Positions 19,193-29,753 of a stretch of 46,090 nucleotides of DNA are shown piece after piece. The translations under genes were made by a program, and so were the position numbers. Numbering within the stretch: the stretch's first letter is position 1; each line of letters opens with the position of its first letter. The notes under the pieces were generated by a model. The model saw only the letters and a program-made list of their open reading frames with translations, made no database searches and had not been told where the DNA came from. Source of the DNA: Draconibacterium sp. (lineage in GTDB: Bacteria; Bacteroidota; Bacteroidia; Bacteroidales; Prolixibacteraceae); contig JADIYN010000051.1 of NCBI GenBank assembly GCA_016705335.1, forward strand, positions 1 through 46,090, in the 5' to 3' direction.

Positions 19193-20645
19193 ATGAGAAA
19201 GCTAAATATAAAAAGTTCGTCAATAATTGCATTATTACTTGTAATTATGGCATTTTCCTCTTGTAAGGATTGGTTAACTGTAGCCCCTGAGGATAAATTG
19301 GTAAAGGAAAATTCTGGACAAAAACAGAAGATGTAAACAGTGCTCTTGCAGCAACATACAATGCAATGCGAAAAGCAAGTTTGCCGGCATTGATTATGGG
19401 CGAAGTTCGTGCCGATTTGGTAACTTTTTCGGGTGCTGCATTTTCTGATTATATTTTAATTGGTCAAAGTAACATAAGTCCAACAAATGGAGTTGTAAAT
19501 TGGAAGGATTACTACGCAGCTATTAACCTGGCTAATACACTAATGGTTTACGATAAAGAAGTGTTTGAAAAAGATAAAACCTTTACAAAAGAAATGATGG
19601 ATGCAGTTGATGCTGAAGCACTTTTCATCCGCTCCCTGGCTTATTATTATCTTGTAAGGTTATGGAAAGATGTTCCATTGGTTTTGGAAGCTTCCATCTC
19701 AGATACAACAAATCTGTATATAGGAAAAAGTCCTGAAAATGTAGTTACTGATCAAATAGTTGCCGATCTTTTAAAGGCAAAAGATATGGCATATTCAACT
19801 CAGTTTCAGGGCAGCAACTATTTCTATGGTCGGGCAAACAAGTACTCAATTATGGCTTTATTGGCCGATGTTTACTTATGGAAAGAACAATACGCAAAAT
19901 GTGTTGAATATTGCGATGTCATAATAAATTCAGGATTGTACGGTTTGGAAGAGAATGACTCCTACTTCAATATCTATTATCCGGGCAATTCCCCTGTAGA
20001 AAGCATTCTTGAACTGCAATACAACGATGCACTTGACAATCAGGAAAATCCAATATATTACAACCTGATTCCTCCTTCTGGAACCGCTCAATGCGCTTTA
20101 AATTCAAGGAATACAAGTCTTATTCTTAGCAAAGAGGATGCAAGAAATTTTGGAGGTAAAACTGCAACCTGGAAATACCAGGGTAAAGATGCACTTGGAT
20201 TGAATTTTAGAACAAGTACAGAACGTGATGCCAACTGGAATATATATCGCTATGCCGATATAATGCTTATGAAAGCGGAAGCGGTAATTGAACTTGGTAA
20301 TTATGAAGTTGCCAATAATTTAATCAGGGAAACTTTGTTACGTGCAGGAATGCCATATGAAGACAGTTTTGATAAGGAAACTTTAAGAAAAGCATTACTG
20401 GACGAAAAAGGCAGAGAATTTTTACTCGAAGGAAAAAGATGGTTTGATTTGTTACGCGCAGCCAAGAGAAACAAGTTTGAAAACAAACAGATTATTATCA
20501 GTATGATCTTGTCGGTGCGGATATTAAACAACAGGCAATATTAAGAACCAAGGTTTATGATACTTTGAGCTATTATTTGCCAATAGCTGAACATGAATTA
20601 ATTTATAACCAAAATCTGGTTCAAAGTCCATATTATGACAGGTAA
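19193..20645 (+). pseudogene. SusD/RagB-type nutrient-binding lipoprotein, two frameshifts
   Basis: About 484 residues after repair. The true start is ATG 19193 (MRKLNIKSSS...), with lipobox AFSSC and then KDWLTVAPEDKL, the usual SusD beginning. A missing T near 19311 breaks the frame; the repaired reading is NFWTKTEDVNSALAATYNAM, which is typical SusD. The main body (TPR-like helices) is intact, including RYADIMLMKAEAVIELGN and GKRWFDLLRAAKRNKF. A second shift near 20490 moves the true C-terminus (YDLVGADIKQQAILRTKVYD ... SPYYDR) to the stop at 20645. Both breaks are single bases and the ends are conserved, so I think the gene is functional in the organism. It is the partner of the SusC at 15932. 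Confidence 0.88.
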
Positions 20646-20667
20646 AAACATTTTAAATATTTTTAAT

Positions 20668-22149
20668 ATGAAAAATATTGATTGGCGGAAACTAAAACAG
20701 GCAAGCAAATTACTTCTATTTGCAGTAATTCTGTTTGGGTGCAAAACCGAACCTCAATTATGGGTTGTCAAATCAACACAGCAGGTTATTTCGGAATATG
20801 TAGCAACAAACCCTGAATTTTCAGAATTCAACAAAATATTGGAAAGTACCGGATTGAATAGTCTTCTGGCAGTAAGGGGGCCATTTACATTATTTCTTCC
20901 TTCCGATACTGAAATGAAAGCATATTATGCCGAGAAAGGTGTAAGTTCTTATACCGATTTCAGTGAAGAGATTTTGAAGCAACTGGCTTTAAACCACGTA
21001 ATCGGTGCTAACATTGGAACGGGTGATATTGGACTGGGCGCAATTCGCGAGCCTAACGCCATCGGTGACTTTATTGTTAGTGAATTTCAGGGTTCTGATA
21101 TTGTACTGAATAAATACAGCAAAATAACCAAAAGGGATATTATAGCTTCAAATGGTGTAATTCATTACATTGATAAAGTTTTGGATCCGATCACAAAAAG
21201 TGTATATGAAGTTGTAGCAAGTAATCCTTCCTATTCTTTATTTACTGAGGGATTAAACCGTACCAATCTGAAAGACACTCTGCAAACTATTACTTTTCCA
21301 TACGGCAACAAACAGGCCCGGACAAGATTTACAATAATGGCGGTTGCTGATTCAACTTTTAACCGATATGGAATTACAACCATCGATCAATTAATTGCTT
21401 ACTTTACAAATAGTCCTGACAGTATAACATATTTAAGTAATGATTTCTTCAGGTATATGGAATACCACTGTCTCGCCAACACATATTATTTAAATACAAT
21501 GGAGACAGGCCTCTACCCAACAATTACTTATGATTATAACCTTTCCATCAGAGTTGACGACGATTATAAAATAAACATTGATGCAGATGACAATTACACA
21601 AAGTTTGTAATTGAACAATCAAACAATCCCTCTAAAAATGGTACTGTTCACACGGTTGCAGGTTTATTACCGGTTACGCAGCCAAAGCCGGCTGTAATTA
21701 CCTGGGAAACCACAGATCATTTTGATTTAGAACAAGGAGACTACTTTGGAAAATATTATGCAAGGTGGTTTGATGGGCAAAACACCTTTGCAAATATCAA
21801 ATGGGAAGGCGATTATTTATTGTATTATTTTAAAGACCATGATACAGGTAAAGTACTTAACGATGACTGTCTTAGCATGAGTGGCTGGTGGTGGTGCGAA
21901 GTTACCACACCAAAAATAATGAAAGGCAAATATAAAATAACATCAAATCTATGGTCAGGTCAAATTGACTATGCTGTTTATATTGATGGAGTGAACACTG
22001 CTCTTATAAAAAGTTCGGAACCTGCTGAAAGTACTACATGGGCAGAAGTTGAATGGACTAAAACTGAAACTCATAAATTTAAAGTATTTGCTACAAGCCC
22101 CGGACTACTTTTCTGGGATACCATAATATTTACACCAATTATCAATTAA
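20668..22149 (+). CDS. Fasciclin (FAS1) domain lipoprotein, second copy in the operon
   Basis: 493 residues from ATG 20668 (MKNIDWRK), which directly precedes the lipoprotein signal LLFAVILFGC; an in-frame ATG at 20635 overlaps the end of susD and is less likely. Two FAS1 domains are visible: VISEYVATNPEFSEFNKIL with PFTLFLPSDTEMKAYY and NGVIHYIDKVLDP, then VYEVVASNPSYSLFTEGL with TRFTIMAVADSTFNRYG and GTVHTVAGLLPV. The last 140 residues are a separate aromatic beta-rich domain (FGKYYARWFDGQNTFANIKW, SGWWWCEVTTP, VYIDGVNTALI), possibly carbohydrate binding. It shares the FAS1-lipoprotein plan of the gene at 13690 but has half the FAS1 repeats. It opens the second FAS1-SusC-SusD triplet; SusC follows after 36 bases. 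Confidence 0.85.
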   Translation: MKNIDWRKLKQASKLLLFAVILFGCKTEPQLWVVKSTQQVISEYVATNPEFSEFNKILESTGLNSLLAVRGPFTLFLPSDTEMKAYYAEKGVSSYTDFSEEILKQLALNHVIGANIGTGDIGLGAIREPNAIGDFIVSEFQGSDIVLNKYSKITKRDIIASNGVIHYIDKVLDPITKSVYEVVASNPSYSLFTEGLNRTNLKDTLQTITFPYGNKQARTRFTIMAVADSTFNRYGITTIDQLIAYFTNSPDSITYLSNDFFRYMEYHCLANTYYLNTMETGLYPTITYDYNLSIRVDDDYKINIDADDNYTKFVIEQSNNPSKNGTVHTVAGLLPVTQPKPAVITWETTDHFDLEQGDYFGKYYARWFDGQNTFANIKWEGDYLLYYFKDHDTGKVLNDDCLSMSGWWWCEVTTPKIMKGKYKITSNLWSGQIDYAVYIDGVNTALIKSSEPAESTTWAEVEWTKTETHKFKVFATSPGLLFWDTIIFTPIIN

Positions 22150-22185
22150 TTCAATACCTGTTAAATAATTTAATACAGTTTTGAA

Positions 22186-25100
22186 ATGACAAAAAAATAT
22201 TTATACACAACCTGTTTATCTCTTATAACCTTGTTTTTTGCTATCAACGTAACTGAACCCTTGATGGCACAGACACCCGAAGTTAATGTTACGGGTGTGG
22301 TAACTGAATCAGGTACAGGCCTCCCATTAAAACAGGTTACAATATCAGTTACTTCAACCGGTACAACAGCTGATACCGATGAAAATGGAGTTTTTTCGAT
22401 TTCAGTACCAAATCTGAAAGCTGATTTGATTTTCAATCTACCCGGTTATAATTTGCGCAAAATTTTTCTGAATGGAAGAGAGAAAGTGAACATTTCCCTT
22501 GTTTCTACCGAATTCAAGTCTTTTGACAATTCATATAATTCGCCAACCGGGCCACTTGCAATTAAGGATGCTGTTTACTCGGTTACTGCATTAACCGCCA
22601 ATGATTTAAAACACTCAAAAGCCACTTCTTTTGACCAAACCCTTCAGGGAAAAGTACCGGGAATGTCTGTGGTAAATCAATCCGGTATGCCTGGACAAAG
22701 AACTTATATGAAATCGAGAGGTTTTTCCTCCCTATACGCCAATTCAGAACCGATGCTGTTTATTGACGGAATGATTCACAACTATTCTTATGCCGATGTA
22801 AGTTTGATGGAAGGATTTTCTCTTAATCCAATGGATGTTATTGATATAGATGACATTTCGGATATTACTGTTTTAAAGAATGGCGGATCATATCTTGGCG
22901 CTTTGGGAGCTAGTGGTATTGTTAACATTAACACAGAACAAAAGGCAGAAACAAGTACTGTAATGAAATTTTCAGCTTATGGAGGTATTACAATGGCACC
23001 AAAATCTCTTGACGTTCTGAATCCGGCTCAGTTTAACAATTACTTTTCTGAAATGTTGAATTCACAGGGATATGATGCAAACCAGATAAACACCAAGTAT
23101 CCCTGGCTTAACGGTAATGAATCATCAACAGATTATTACAAATACAACAACAATACAGATTGGCAGGATGAAATTTATTCGCCTTCAGCAGTTTCAAAAT
23201 TTCATTTCTTTTTAAAGGGAGGTGACGATATTGCTACTTATAATATTTCAACCGGATATTTATCACATAAAGGAATTAGCGACAATTCTTCATACACAAG
23301 GTACAATCTTCGTATTAACGGAAATATTAACATTACCGATAAATTCTCGATAATTCCTAATGCCAAGCTTTCATTGGCCGATAGTAAACTGGCTAACCAG
23401 GGACCAAGTGATTGGAAAAACGCGACTATTGCTTCTGTATTAAAACCTTCGACAATGGCTCCTAATGCAAGAGACAAAGTTACCGGCACTCAACTTGATT
23501 ATTTAGATGATGTTGGTAATACTTTTATGGTAAGTAATCCACTTGCAATCACAAATAATGCTTCAGGAAGTAACCGGAATTATCATTTCTTAAGTTCAAT
23601 CACTGCAAAATACAGGGTTAATGAACATTTCAATATTTCATCCCTGGTGGGTATAAATTTCAATAATTCACGTGAAAATATTTTTTTACCTGATTTAGGT
23701 ATTGTTCGTGTTGATTCGGCATATAACAGCCCGGGCGATTTTGTGTATGAATTTCGTTCAACCCAGAATTATACAAATGTAACCTATACAAACATAACAC
23801 CTACCGGTCACTCGATTGTTGTGAATGCCGGGTTAAGGTATTTGGCGAACAGTTATAAACACAATTTGAGTTTAGACCTGAATACACCTTCCGATGATTT
23901 TAAAAGTCTTGGACAGGGCTCACAGTATAGTTATCTGCGTTCTACAACCGGTGATAACAGGGAATTAAAATGGATTTCATATTTTGGTGATATTGATTAT
24001 AATTTCAGAAATAAATACTACTTAAATGCAAATATGTCATATGACGGGAATTCAGCAGTAAATGCTGACAATCGTTACAACATTTATACTTCAGTTGGTG
24101 CAGCATGGCGTCTTTCTTCTGAAAATTTCCTCAATCAGGTTAACTGGCTCGAAGATTTAAAACTCAGAGCCTCTTATTCAACAACCGGAAATATGTTTAG
24201 TACGATTTATGATTATTCAAAATTGTATTACACTGACCGCAGGTTTAATGGAATAGGAGTACTTACAAGGGAAATCATTCCGAATGAAAATATGGAGTTG
24301 GAAAAACAGAATACTATAAATGCAGGTCTTGACCTTTCGGTGTTGAAACAACAGGTTAATCTTCATGTAGACGTTTATAAATCGAATGTAAATAACCTTA
24401 TAATCAGACAGGAACTGCCTGTAACATACGGATACACAAATTACTTTGATAATGGAGGCAAACTCGAATCAACAGGTTTTGAATTATCTGCCGATACTCG
24501 TTTCCATGTTGGTGATTTGGTTTGGACTTTAGGAGGTGCAATCAGCAAAGAACTAACCGAGGTAAAAAGTTTAACTTTTATAAATCCAAATACTTCAAAT
24601 ATTATAACCACAATTGATGCAGCCCAGTTTATCACTTCAGTTGGTAACGCTGTAAATGCTTATTACGGATATAAAACCAATGGACTGTTAACAAGTGCAG
24701 ATGCTGCTAAAGGAATTACCGGACCAAATGGTAACCTGATGCAGGAAGGAGATATTAAATTCGTGGATAATGGTGATAATATTATAAACGAAAATGATAA
24801 AACAATCATTGGAAATCCAAATCCGGAATTTTTTGGTGGGTTTTTTACTTCATTTGCCTACAAAAGATTTTCATTGTCAGCAATGTTTAATTATTCCGTT
24901 GGTAATGACGTATTTAATTACGTAAGATACAAAATGGAATCGATGAGTGATTATGCCAACCAGTCAACCGAAGTGTTGCAAAGATGGACACCAACAAACA
25001 CAAGTGCAACTTTACCAAGGTTGGCATATGGGGATCCATCAGGTAACACAGTATTTTCAGATCGTTGGATCGAAGATGGTTCATATCTTCGCCTTGGACA

Positions 25101-25311
25101 ACTGACACTGAATTATGATGTTCCTCCAATTAAAGGATTTGTTAAAGGAGTAGGTATTTATTTAACTGCTACAAACCTTTTCACTTTAACCAATTACTCT
25201 GGCTACGACCCTGATTTCAGTTACATGAACAGCCCTTTTTATATGGGAGTTGATTATGGTAAAATGCCACAGACCCAATCGTTTATTATTGGTTTAAAAT
25301 TAGACTTATAA
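22186..25311 (+). CDS. SusC/RagA-type TonB-dependent transporter, second copy
   Basis: 1041 residues. A signal peptide (ITLFFAINVTEPLMAQ) is followed by a carboxypeptidase-D-like domain (VTGVVTESGTGLPLKQVTIS, DENGVFSISVP). The plug (FDQTLQGKVPGMSVVNQSGM, EPMLFIDGMIHNYSY) carries a divergent SusC signature, VIDIDDISDITVLKNGGSYL followed by GALGASGIVNINTEQ. The barrel ends SFIIGLKLDL, and SYLRLGQLTLNYDVP near the C-terminus is typical. The signature differs clearly from that of the SusC at 15932 (KNGGSYLGALGASG versus KDAASTAVWGSRASNG), so the two are not a recent duplication and may have different cargos. SusD follows after 19 bases. Confidence 0.93.
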   Translation: MTKKYLYTTCLSLITLFFAINVTEPLMAQTPEVNVTGVVTESGTGLPLKQVTISVTSTGTTADTDENGVFSISVPNLKADLIFNLPGYNLRKIFLNGREKVNISLVSTEFKSFDNSYNSPTGPLAIKDAVYSVTALTANDLKHSKATSFDQTLQGKVPGMSVVNQSGMPGQRTYMKSRGFSSLYANSEPMLFIDGMIHNYSYADVSLMEGFSLNPMDVIDIDDISDITVLKNGGSYLGALGASGIVNINTEQKAETSTVMKFSAYGGITMAPKSLDVLNPAQFNNYFSEMLNSQGYDANQINTKYPWLNGNESSTDYYKYNNNTDWQDEIYSPSAVSKFHFFLKGGDDIATYNISTGYLSHKGISDNSSYTRYNLRINGNINITDKFSIIPNAKLSLADSKLANQGPSDWKNATIASVLKPSTMAPNARDKVTGTQLDYLDDVGNTFMVSNPLAITNNASGSNRNYHFLSSITAKYRVNEHFNISSLVGINFNNSRENIFLPDLGIVRVDSAYNSPGDFVYEFRSTQNYTNVTYTNITPTGHSIVVNAGLRYLANSYKHNLSLDLNTPSDDFKSLGQGSQYSYLRSTTGDNRELKWISYFGDIDYNFRNKYYLNANMSYDGNSAVNADNRYNIYTSVGAAWRLSSENFLNQVNWLEDLKLRASYSTTGNMFSTIYDYSKLYYTDRRFNGIGVLTREIIPNENMELEKQNTINAGLDLSVLKQQVNLHVDVYKSNVNNLIIRQELPVTYGYTNYFDNGGKLESTGFELSADTRFHVGDLVWTLGGAISKELTEVKSLTFINPNTSNIITTIDAAQFITSVGNAVNAYYGYKTNGLLTSADAAKGITGPNGNLMQEGDIKFVDNGDNIINENDKTIIGNPNPEFFGGFFTSFAYKRFSLSAMFNYSVGNDVFNYVRYKMESMSDYANQSTEVLQRWTPTNTSATLPRLAYGDPSGNTVFSDRWIEDGSYLRLGQLTLNYDVPPIKGFVKGVGIYLTATNLFTLTNYSGYDPDFSYMNSPFYMGVDYGKMPQTQSFIIGLKLDL

Positions 25312-25330
25312 CAGGTAAAACATAGAACAA

Positions 25331-26893
25331 ATGGAAAAGAAATTACGAATATCACCATACATCCTTGCAATACTCAGTGTGATTTTAATTACAAATTATG
25401 GCTGCAAGGACGACTTTTTTGATAGCACAGCCGGTGACAGGATTACACCTGACCAGCATTACAAGTCGATTATTGATGTGGAAGTTTCGGTTTTTGGAGC
25501 TTTTGCGCCATATCAGGATTTTGCACCAAAACTGATTATGCTCGATGGAGTAAGATCTGACATGATGGAAATCACACCTAATGCCGATTTAAATTTAAGG
25601 GAGATTAATAACCAGAATATTTCGGCAAACAACCCATATATTGATGCATCTGACCTTTATAAAGTGATTATCAATATTAACGAAGTTCTGTTGAATATTG
25701 ACAAAGTAAAAGGTTTGGACAAAGAATATGATGAATTAACTGCTTTTACATATAAGGGAGCATTGTTGGGATTAAGAGCATATACATACCTTACTCTTGT
25801 ACGTTTGTATAACAAAGCAGTTTATTTTGAAGATAATCTGGTTTCAATTCCAGTAAATCATAACCAAAACATGCTTGGTAAATCTGAAATAATTGATAAA
25901 CTTATTGCACAGTTGGAGGAATATTTTAAATCGCCCTTTACAACTACTAAATATCCTGAAGGAAGACTTGGCTTTCCTAACAATAAAGCGATTCTGGGCG
26001 AACTTTACCTCGAAGTTGGCAGATATGCTGATGCAGCAACTTACTTAAAACTGGCATGCGAAAGTTACCAAAATGGACCTGCTTTACTAAAAGTAGATAA
26101 ATCATACAGAGATGCTGCCTGGGGTTCAATTTTTCTTAATGCTGAATCACAATCTATAGAAAATATTGCAGTTGTACCATATTCAAGAGCGGAAGGCCAG
26201 TTCAATCCACTTGCAAGTTGGTTAAGTGTTAAAAGTGATTATTTAGTAAAACCATCAAGTATAGTTATTGATTCATTTATGGCTCAAATTCCTTTGGCAG
26301 GTACAGTTCCAATGGATCTATACAGAGGTTCTTTTACTTTTGGAGCAGAAGATATTGCGATGACCTCAGATACTACTTTTGAGTATGTGAATCCTTTTAT
26401 AAGAAAATATGCAGTTGATGTAAATGATCTTCAAAGTTCTGATATTATTCTTTCGAGAGCAGCAGATCTTCATTTATTACTTGCAGAAGCATATAATCGC
26501 ATGGGTGATGAAACTTCGCAAACTTATGCTTTAATGTTGCTGAATCAGGGGGTGAACAGTACAAATCCAAAACCGGCACCATTCTCAAAATGGTCAGCGA
26601 ATCTTGGTATTCGGGGCAGAGTATATCTGAAATCAAGGGAAGTACCTGCAAGAGATAGTATTCCACTGGAAGAAAGGACAATCCTGATTGAAGACCTGAT
26701 TATTGCAGAAAGAGCTATGGAATTGGCTTTCGAAGGAAAACGCTGGTTTGATCTGGTTCGTATTGCTGAAAGAAGAGATGATCCTGCTTACCTTGCTGAC
26801 CGCGTGGCCGCGAAATTTGCCGGAACCAGCCAATATGATGCTATTCGTAATAAATTGATGAATCGTGAAAACTGGTATTTACCTTCCAATTAA
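25331..26893 (+). CDS. SusD/RagB-type nutrient-binding lipoprotein, second copy
   Basis: 520 residues. The lipoprotein signal ends TNYGC, followed by KDDFFDSTAGDRITPDQHYK, a regular SusD N-terminus. TPR-like helices include LRAYTYLTLVRLYNKAVYF. The C-terminal SusD block has SRAADLHLLLAEAYNRMGDE, ERAMELAFEGKRWFDLVRIA and finally NRENWYLP. It binds glycan at the cell surface and caps the SusC barrel. It is intact, unlike the first SusD copy, and is the last gene before the terminator at 26918-26948. Confidence 0.94.
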   Translation: MEKKLRISPYILAILSVILITNYGCKDDFFDSTAGDRITPDQHYKSIIDVEVSVFGAFAPYQDFAPKLIMLDGVRSDMMEITPNADLNLREINNQNISANNPYIDASDLYKVIININEVLLNIDKVKGLDKEYDELTAFTYKGALLGLRAYTYLTLVRLYNKAVYFEDNLVSIPVNHNQNMLGKSEIIDKLIAQLEEYFKSPFTTTKYPEGRLGFPNNKAILGELYLEVGRYADAATYLKLACESYQNGPALLKVDKSYRDAAWGSIFLNAESQSIENIAVVPYSRAEGQFNPLASWLSVKSDYLVKPSSIVIDSFMAQIPLAGTVPMDLYRGSFTFGAEDIAMTSDTTFEYVNPFIRKYAVDVNDLQSSDIILSRAADLHLLLAEAYNRMGDETSQTYALMLLNQGVNSTNPKPAPFSKWSANLGIRGRVYLKSREVPARDSIPLEERTILIEDLIIAERAMELAFEGKRWFDLVRIAERRDDPAYLADRVAAKFAGTSQYDAIRNKLMNRENWYLPSN

Positions 26894-26917
26894 GATCAAA
26901 TTTTAATTGATATATTG

Positions 26918-26948
26918 AATGGCTGCAAGTTTTGCAGCCATTTTTTTT
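26918..26948 (+). terminator. Intrinsic terminator of the FAS1/SusCD operon
   Basis: A perfect 11-base inverted repeat, AATGGCTGCAA / TTGCAGCCATT (26918-26928 and 26932-26942), with a 3-base loop, ending in a run of eight T (26941-26948). It starts 24 bases after the SusD stop. Confidence 0.9.
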
Positions 26949-26977
26949 ACGTTTTCATTGAAATCCTGAATAATCAT

Positions 26978-29617
26978 TTACCTGCAAATCATTAATCTGG
27001 CTTTTGCCAGGCTTGAATTTCCTTTTACATTCACTATATAATTTCCCGGAGAGAGAATGTTTCCGGTTTGAATTTTGTAATTTGATTCACCAACACTTGA
27101 GAAGATAGTATCACTAAAAACTTTCTGCCCAAAAGATTGAAAATTGATACTGTCACTTTCTCATTATTTGCGAATTCATGCAATGACAAACTGAATTCCC
27201 GGCACTTGGGTTTGGATATATCTTCACATTTTTCTCAAAAGCATATTCTGCCACAGAAGTCACAATAACAGGTTCAAGCTCCCACATAGCACTCCACCAG
27301 GTTGTTTCAACAGTTCCGTATTGTGCCTGGTTTTGGAGATTTTCAACATGAATAAAATCCATTTTATTCAATTCACTTTTTATCCTCACAAAGCCATCTC
27401 CTGTTTCTTCAATCAGCCACATTGAACTTGATTTTGAAGTATCTGCCGGTGTACATTCAATATAACCCAAAAGGTTTTCCATATTCATATAATCACCAGT
27501 TGAAATATTCCTGATTTTTCCTACTCCTCGAAATCCTCAATTTGCCACAAAAAGCTATCATCATTTGCATTTAGGTTATATTTTACCCGATCACCTGCAT
27601 CAAAAGATAAGTGCTTTGCCACCGGCTTTTAATTTTATAGCAAACGATTGGATCGCCTGAGACATGAATTTTTCTGACTGCCTTAAAGTTTCCATCAAGG
27701 GTTGTGGCAGTAACAGTTGCCTGGCCTTTGGCCAATCCTGTAACGAGTCCTTCATAATTAACTGATATAATTGACGGATCGTCAACTGAATAAATAATTA
27801 TTTTATTAGTAGCATTTGCCGGAGAAAATATTGTAACCAGCTTAAATCTGGCGCCACCGACGATTGTTGTATCCATCGGTGAAAGATTAATTCCTGTAAC
27901 TTCAGCCGGTTCACAACCCGATACTTCAGTCCATCGAAATGTTCCTTTTTGTGTGGTAAAAAAGGCTTTTTCTTCTGCATTTCCACCTAAATTTGAATAA
28001 TTTAAGTTACAATAAGTAGCGCCACCAAGTGGAAATTTTTCAAAATAAACAACAAATCCACGCTGTGCAGCGTCATTATTTATATTATTGAAAGGATATT
28101 CAACTCCGGTTGTGTTGACTGTCACATTTTCAAAAACCATATTAAATATACCGTCACCTGAAGATTTAGCAATACGGATTGCATCGCATTTTGAATCATT
28201 GATATCGACGTTGTACATGCGTACGTTTTGAACTTTTCTCCCGGCGCTTAAAGCATGATAAATATTAACCGCCCCTACCCTGTCGTTGTAAGTTGCATTA
28301 TATGTACCGCATCCAATTATAGTTATATTATGAAAATCGTGCATCCCGTCATCATTAAATCCCACACCAGGAAACGTATTTGTTATGGTTATGCCAACAT
28401 CGATATTATCCTTTATAACTAAATTATAGAACTTGTTGTCCTTTCCTCCATAAAGTGCAGCACCGGCAGCTCGCCAGCCATTTTCAGCAGTATTGTACCT
28501 GAATGTATTGTTTATGCATTCCAGACCTTCGGCACACCAAATTACCATTGCATCATCACCGTTATTTCTGAAATTACAATGTTCTACAATTGCATTACTT
28601 GTTCCTTTACACAGGTTTATTCCATCGGCGTAGGTATTTCTGAAACGGCAACTACTCATCACAAAACCATCAGCATAAGCAATTCCTCCCGGAACATATT
28701 GTCCGATCCAGGCCCCAACTGCGCAATGTTCAACCCAAATATTCCTGATAACCGAACCTTTTGTATAAACACCGAGAATACCTGCATAACCGTTTGTCCT
28801 TGTAGTCATTTCAGAAGTTATATACAAATCGGAATAACCAATTTCCTTTGCGTTTGCCCGCAAGCCGCCATTACTTGCATTTGTAACCGTAAAGTTTAAT
28901 TGAGAATACCACATCCCTGCTCCCTGTAATTTTGTTTTTGCAACACCAAAATAAAGCTGGCTGTGTATGTTGTAAACTCCCGCAGGTATATAAATAATTT
29001 TACTTCCGTTTGCATCGATAAAATCCTGTAAAGTACTCCCGTCTCCGCTGTAAATTGCAGCACCATCAGGAGGAGCAATTTCTAATGGAACTAATTCCAT
29101 TTCAACAAAATCTATAACAGGATTTCCTCTTTCATTTACCAGCTTCAGTTTTGATAATTTTTCAGGAAGTTTATACCGGAATTCATCGAACCGCATTCGG
29201 GATTTTTATTCGTTATTCCAACATTGTTTGGATCACCATTGTTCCACAAATATTCCCACGACCATTTTGAGGTTAGCGTAATGCTGGCGATTTTGGTATT
29301 TTCATCATAAACTCCAATCACTGCTTCTTCACCATCCGGCACCGAATAACGAATTACCATACCATCAGCCGGTTCTGAAAGATTGAATTCAATACCAGCT
29401 CCTATATTGGTCATATCGACACAAATTTGCTCTGATGCTTCTGATTGCAAATCAACCTGAGCATAGGATTTTTCTGTTGCAAAAGCGCCATTTGAAAAAC
29501 CTGCCTGATCTGCTTCATAACGTTTATAGGAGCATCAAAATAGCCACGTTGTGCCGATAAACTATTAATCGCGGTAAAAATTACAAGAATTGAAAATGTA
29601 AAGGATAGTTTCTTCAT
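26978..29617 (-). pseudogene. GH87-like alpha-1,3-glucanase (mycodextranase type), T9SS-secreted, frameshifted
   Basis: A gene of about 875 residues read through roughly six single-base shifts (near 29530, 29195, 27595, 27525, 27180 and 27120). Start MKKLSFTF at 29617 with signal peptide ending NSLSAQ. Order: a CBM6/35-like N-terminal sandwich (YEADQAGFSNGAFATEKSY); a right-handed beta-helix (KIIYIPAGVYNIHSQLYFG, LQGAGMWYSQLNF, YADGINLCKGTSN, FRNNGDDAMVIW, WRAAGAALYGGKDNKFYN); a Big_2 Ig domain (VTGINLSPMDTTIVGG); a ricin-like region (WLIEETGDGFVRI, WWSAMWELEP); and a T9SS tail (VKIYPNPSAGN, ending at 26978). The Asp of ADGIN and the pair in NGDDA are 23 and 24 residues apart, the spacing I recall for the catalytic Asp triad of GH87 enzymes. 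Other beta-helix families (GH28, PL) remain possible. It lies convergent to the SusCD operon, about 30 bases beyond its terminator. Confidence 0.72.
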
Positions 29618-29753
29618 ACAAAGTTTATTCAATTTATAACCATCGGAATTTTTCCATATATGAGTAAAGGTAACAAGGAAAAATTGAAATATAAATTACT
29701 TCATGATTTACCATTTAAGTATGAGAAACAATATTATGTCGTTTTTTATCTTT

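Noticed and set aside
19193..20645. Programmed ribosomal frameshifting in the SusD gene
   Set aside because: No slippery heptamer plus structure is visible, and similar one-base breaks occur in unrelated genes across the window, pointing to sequence errors.
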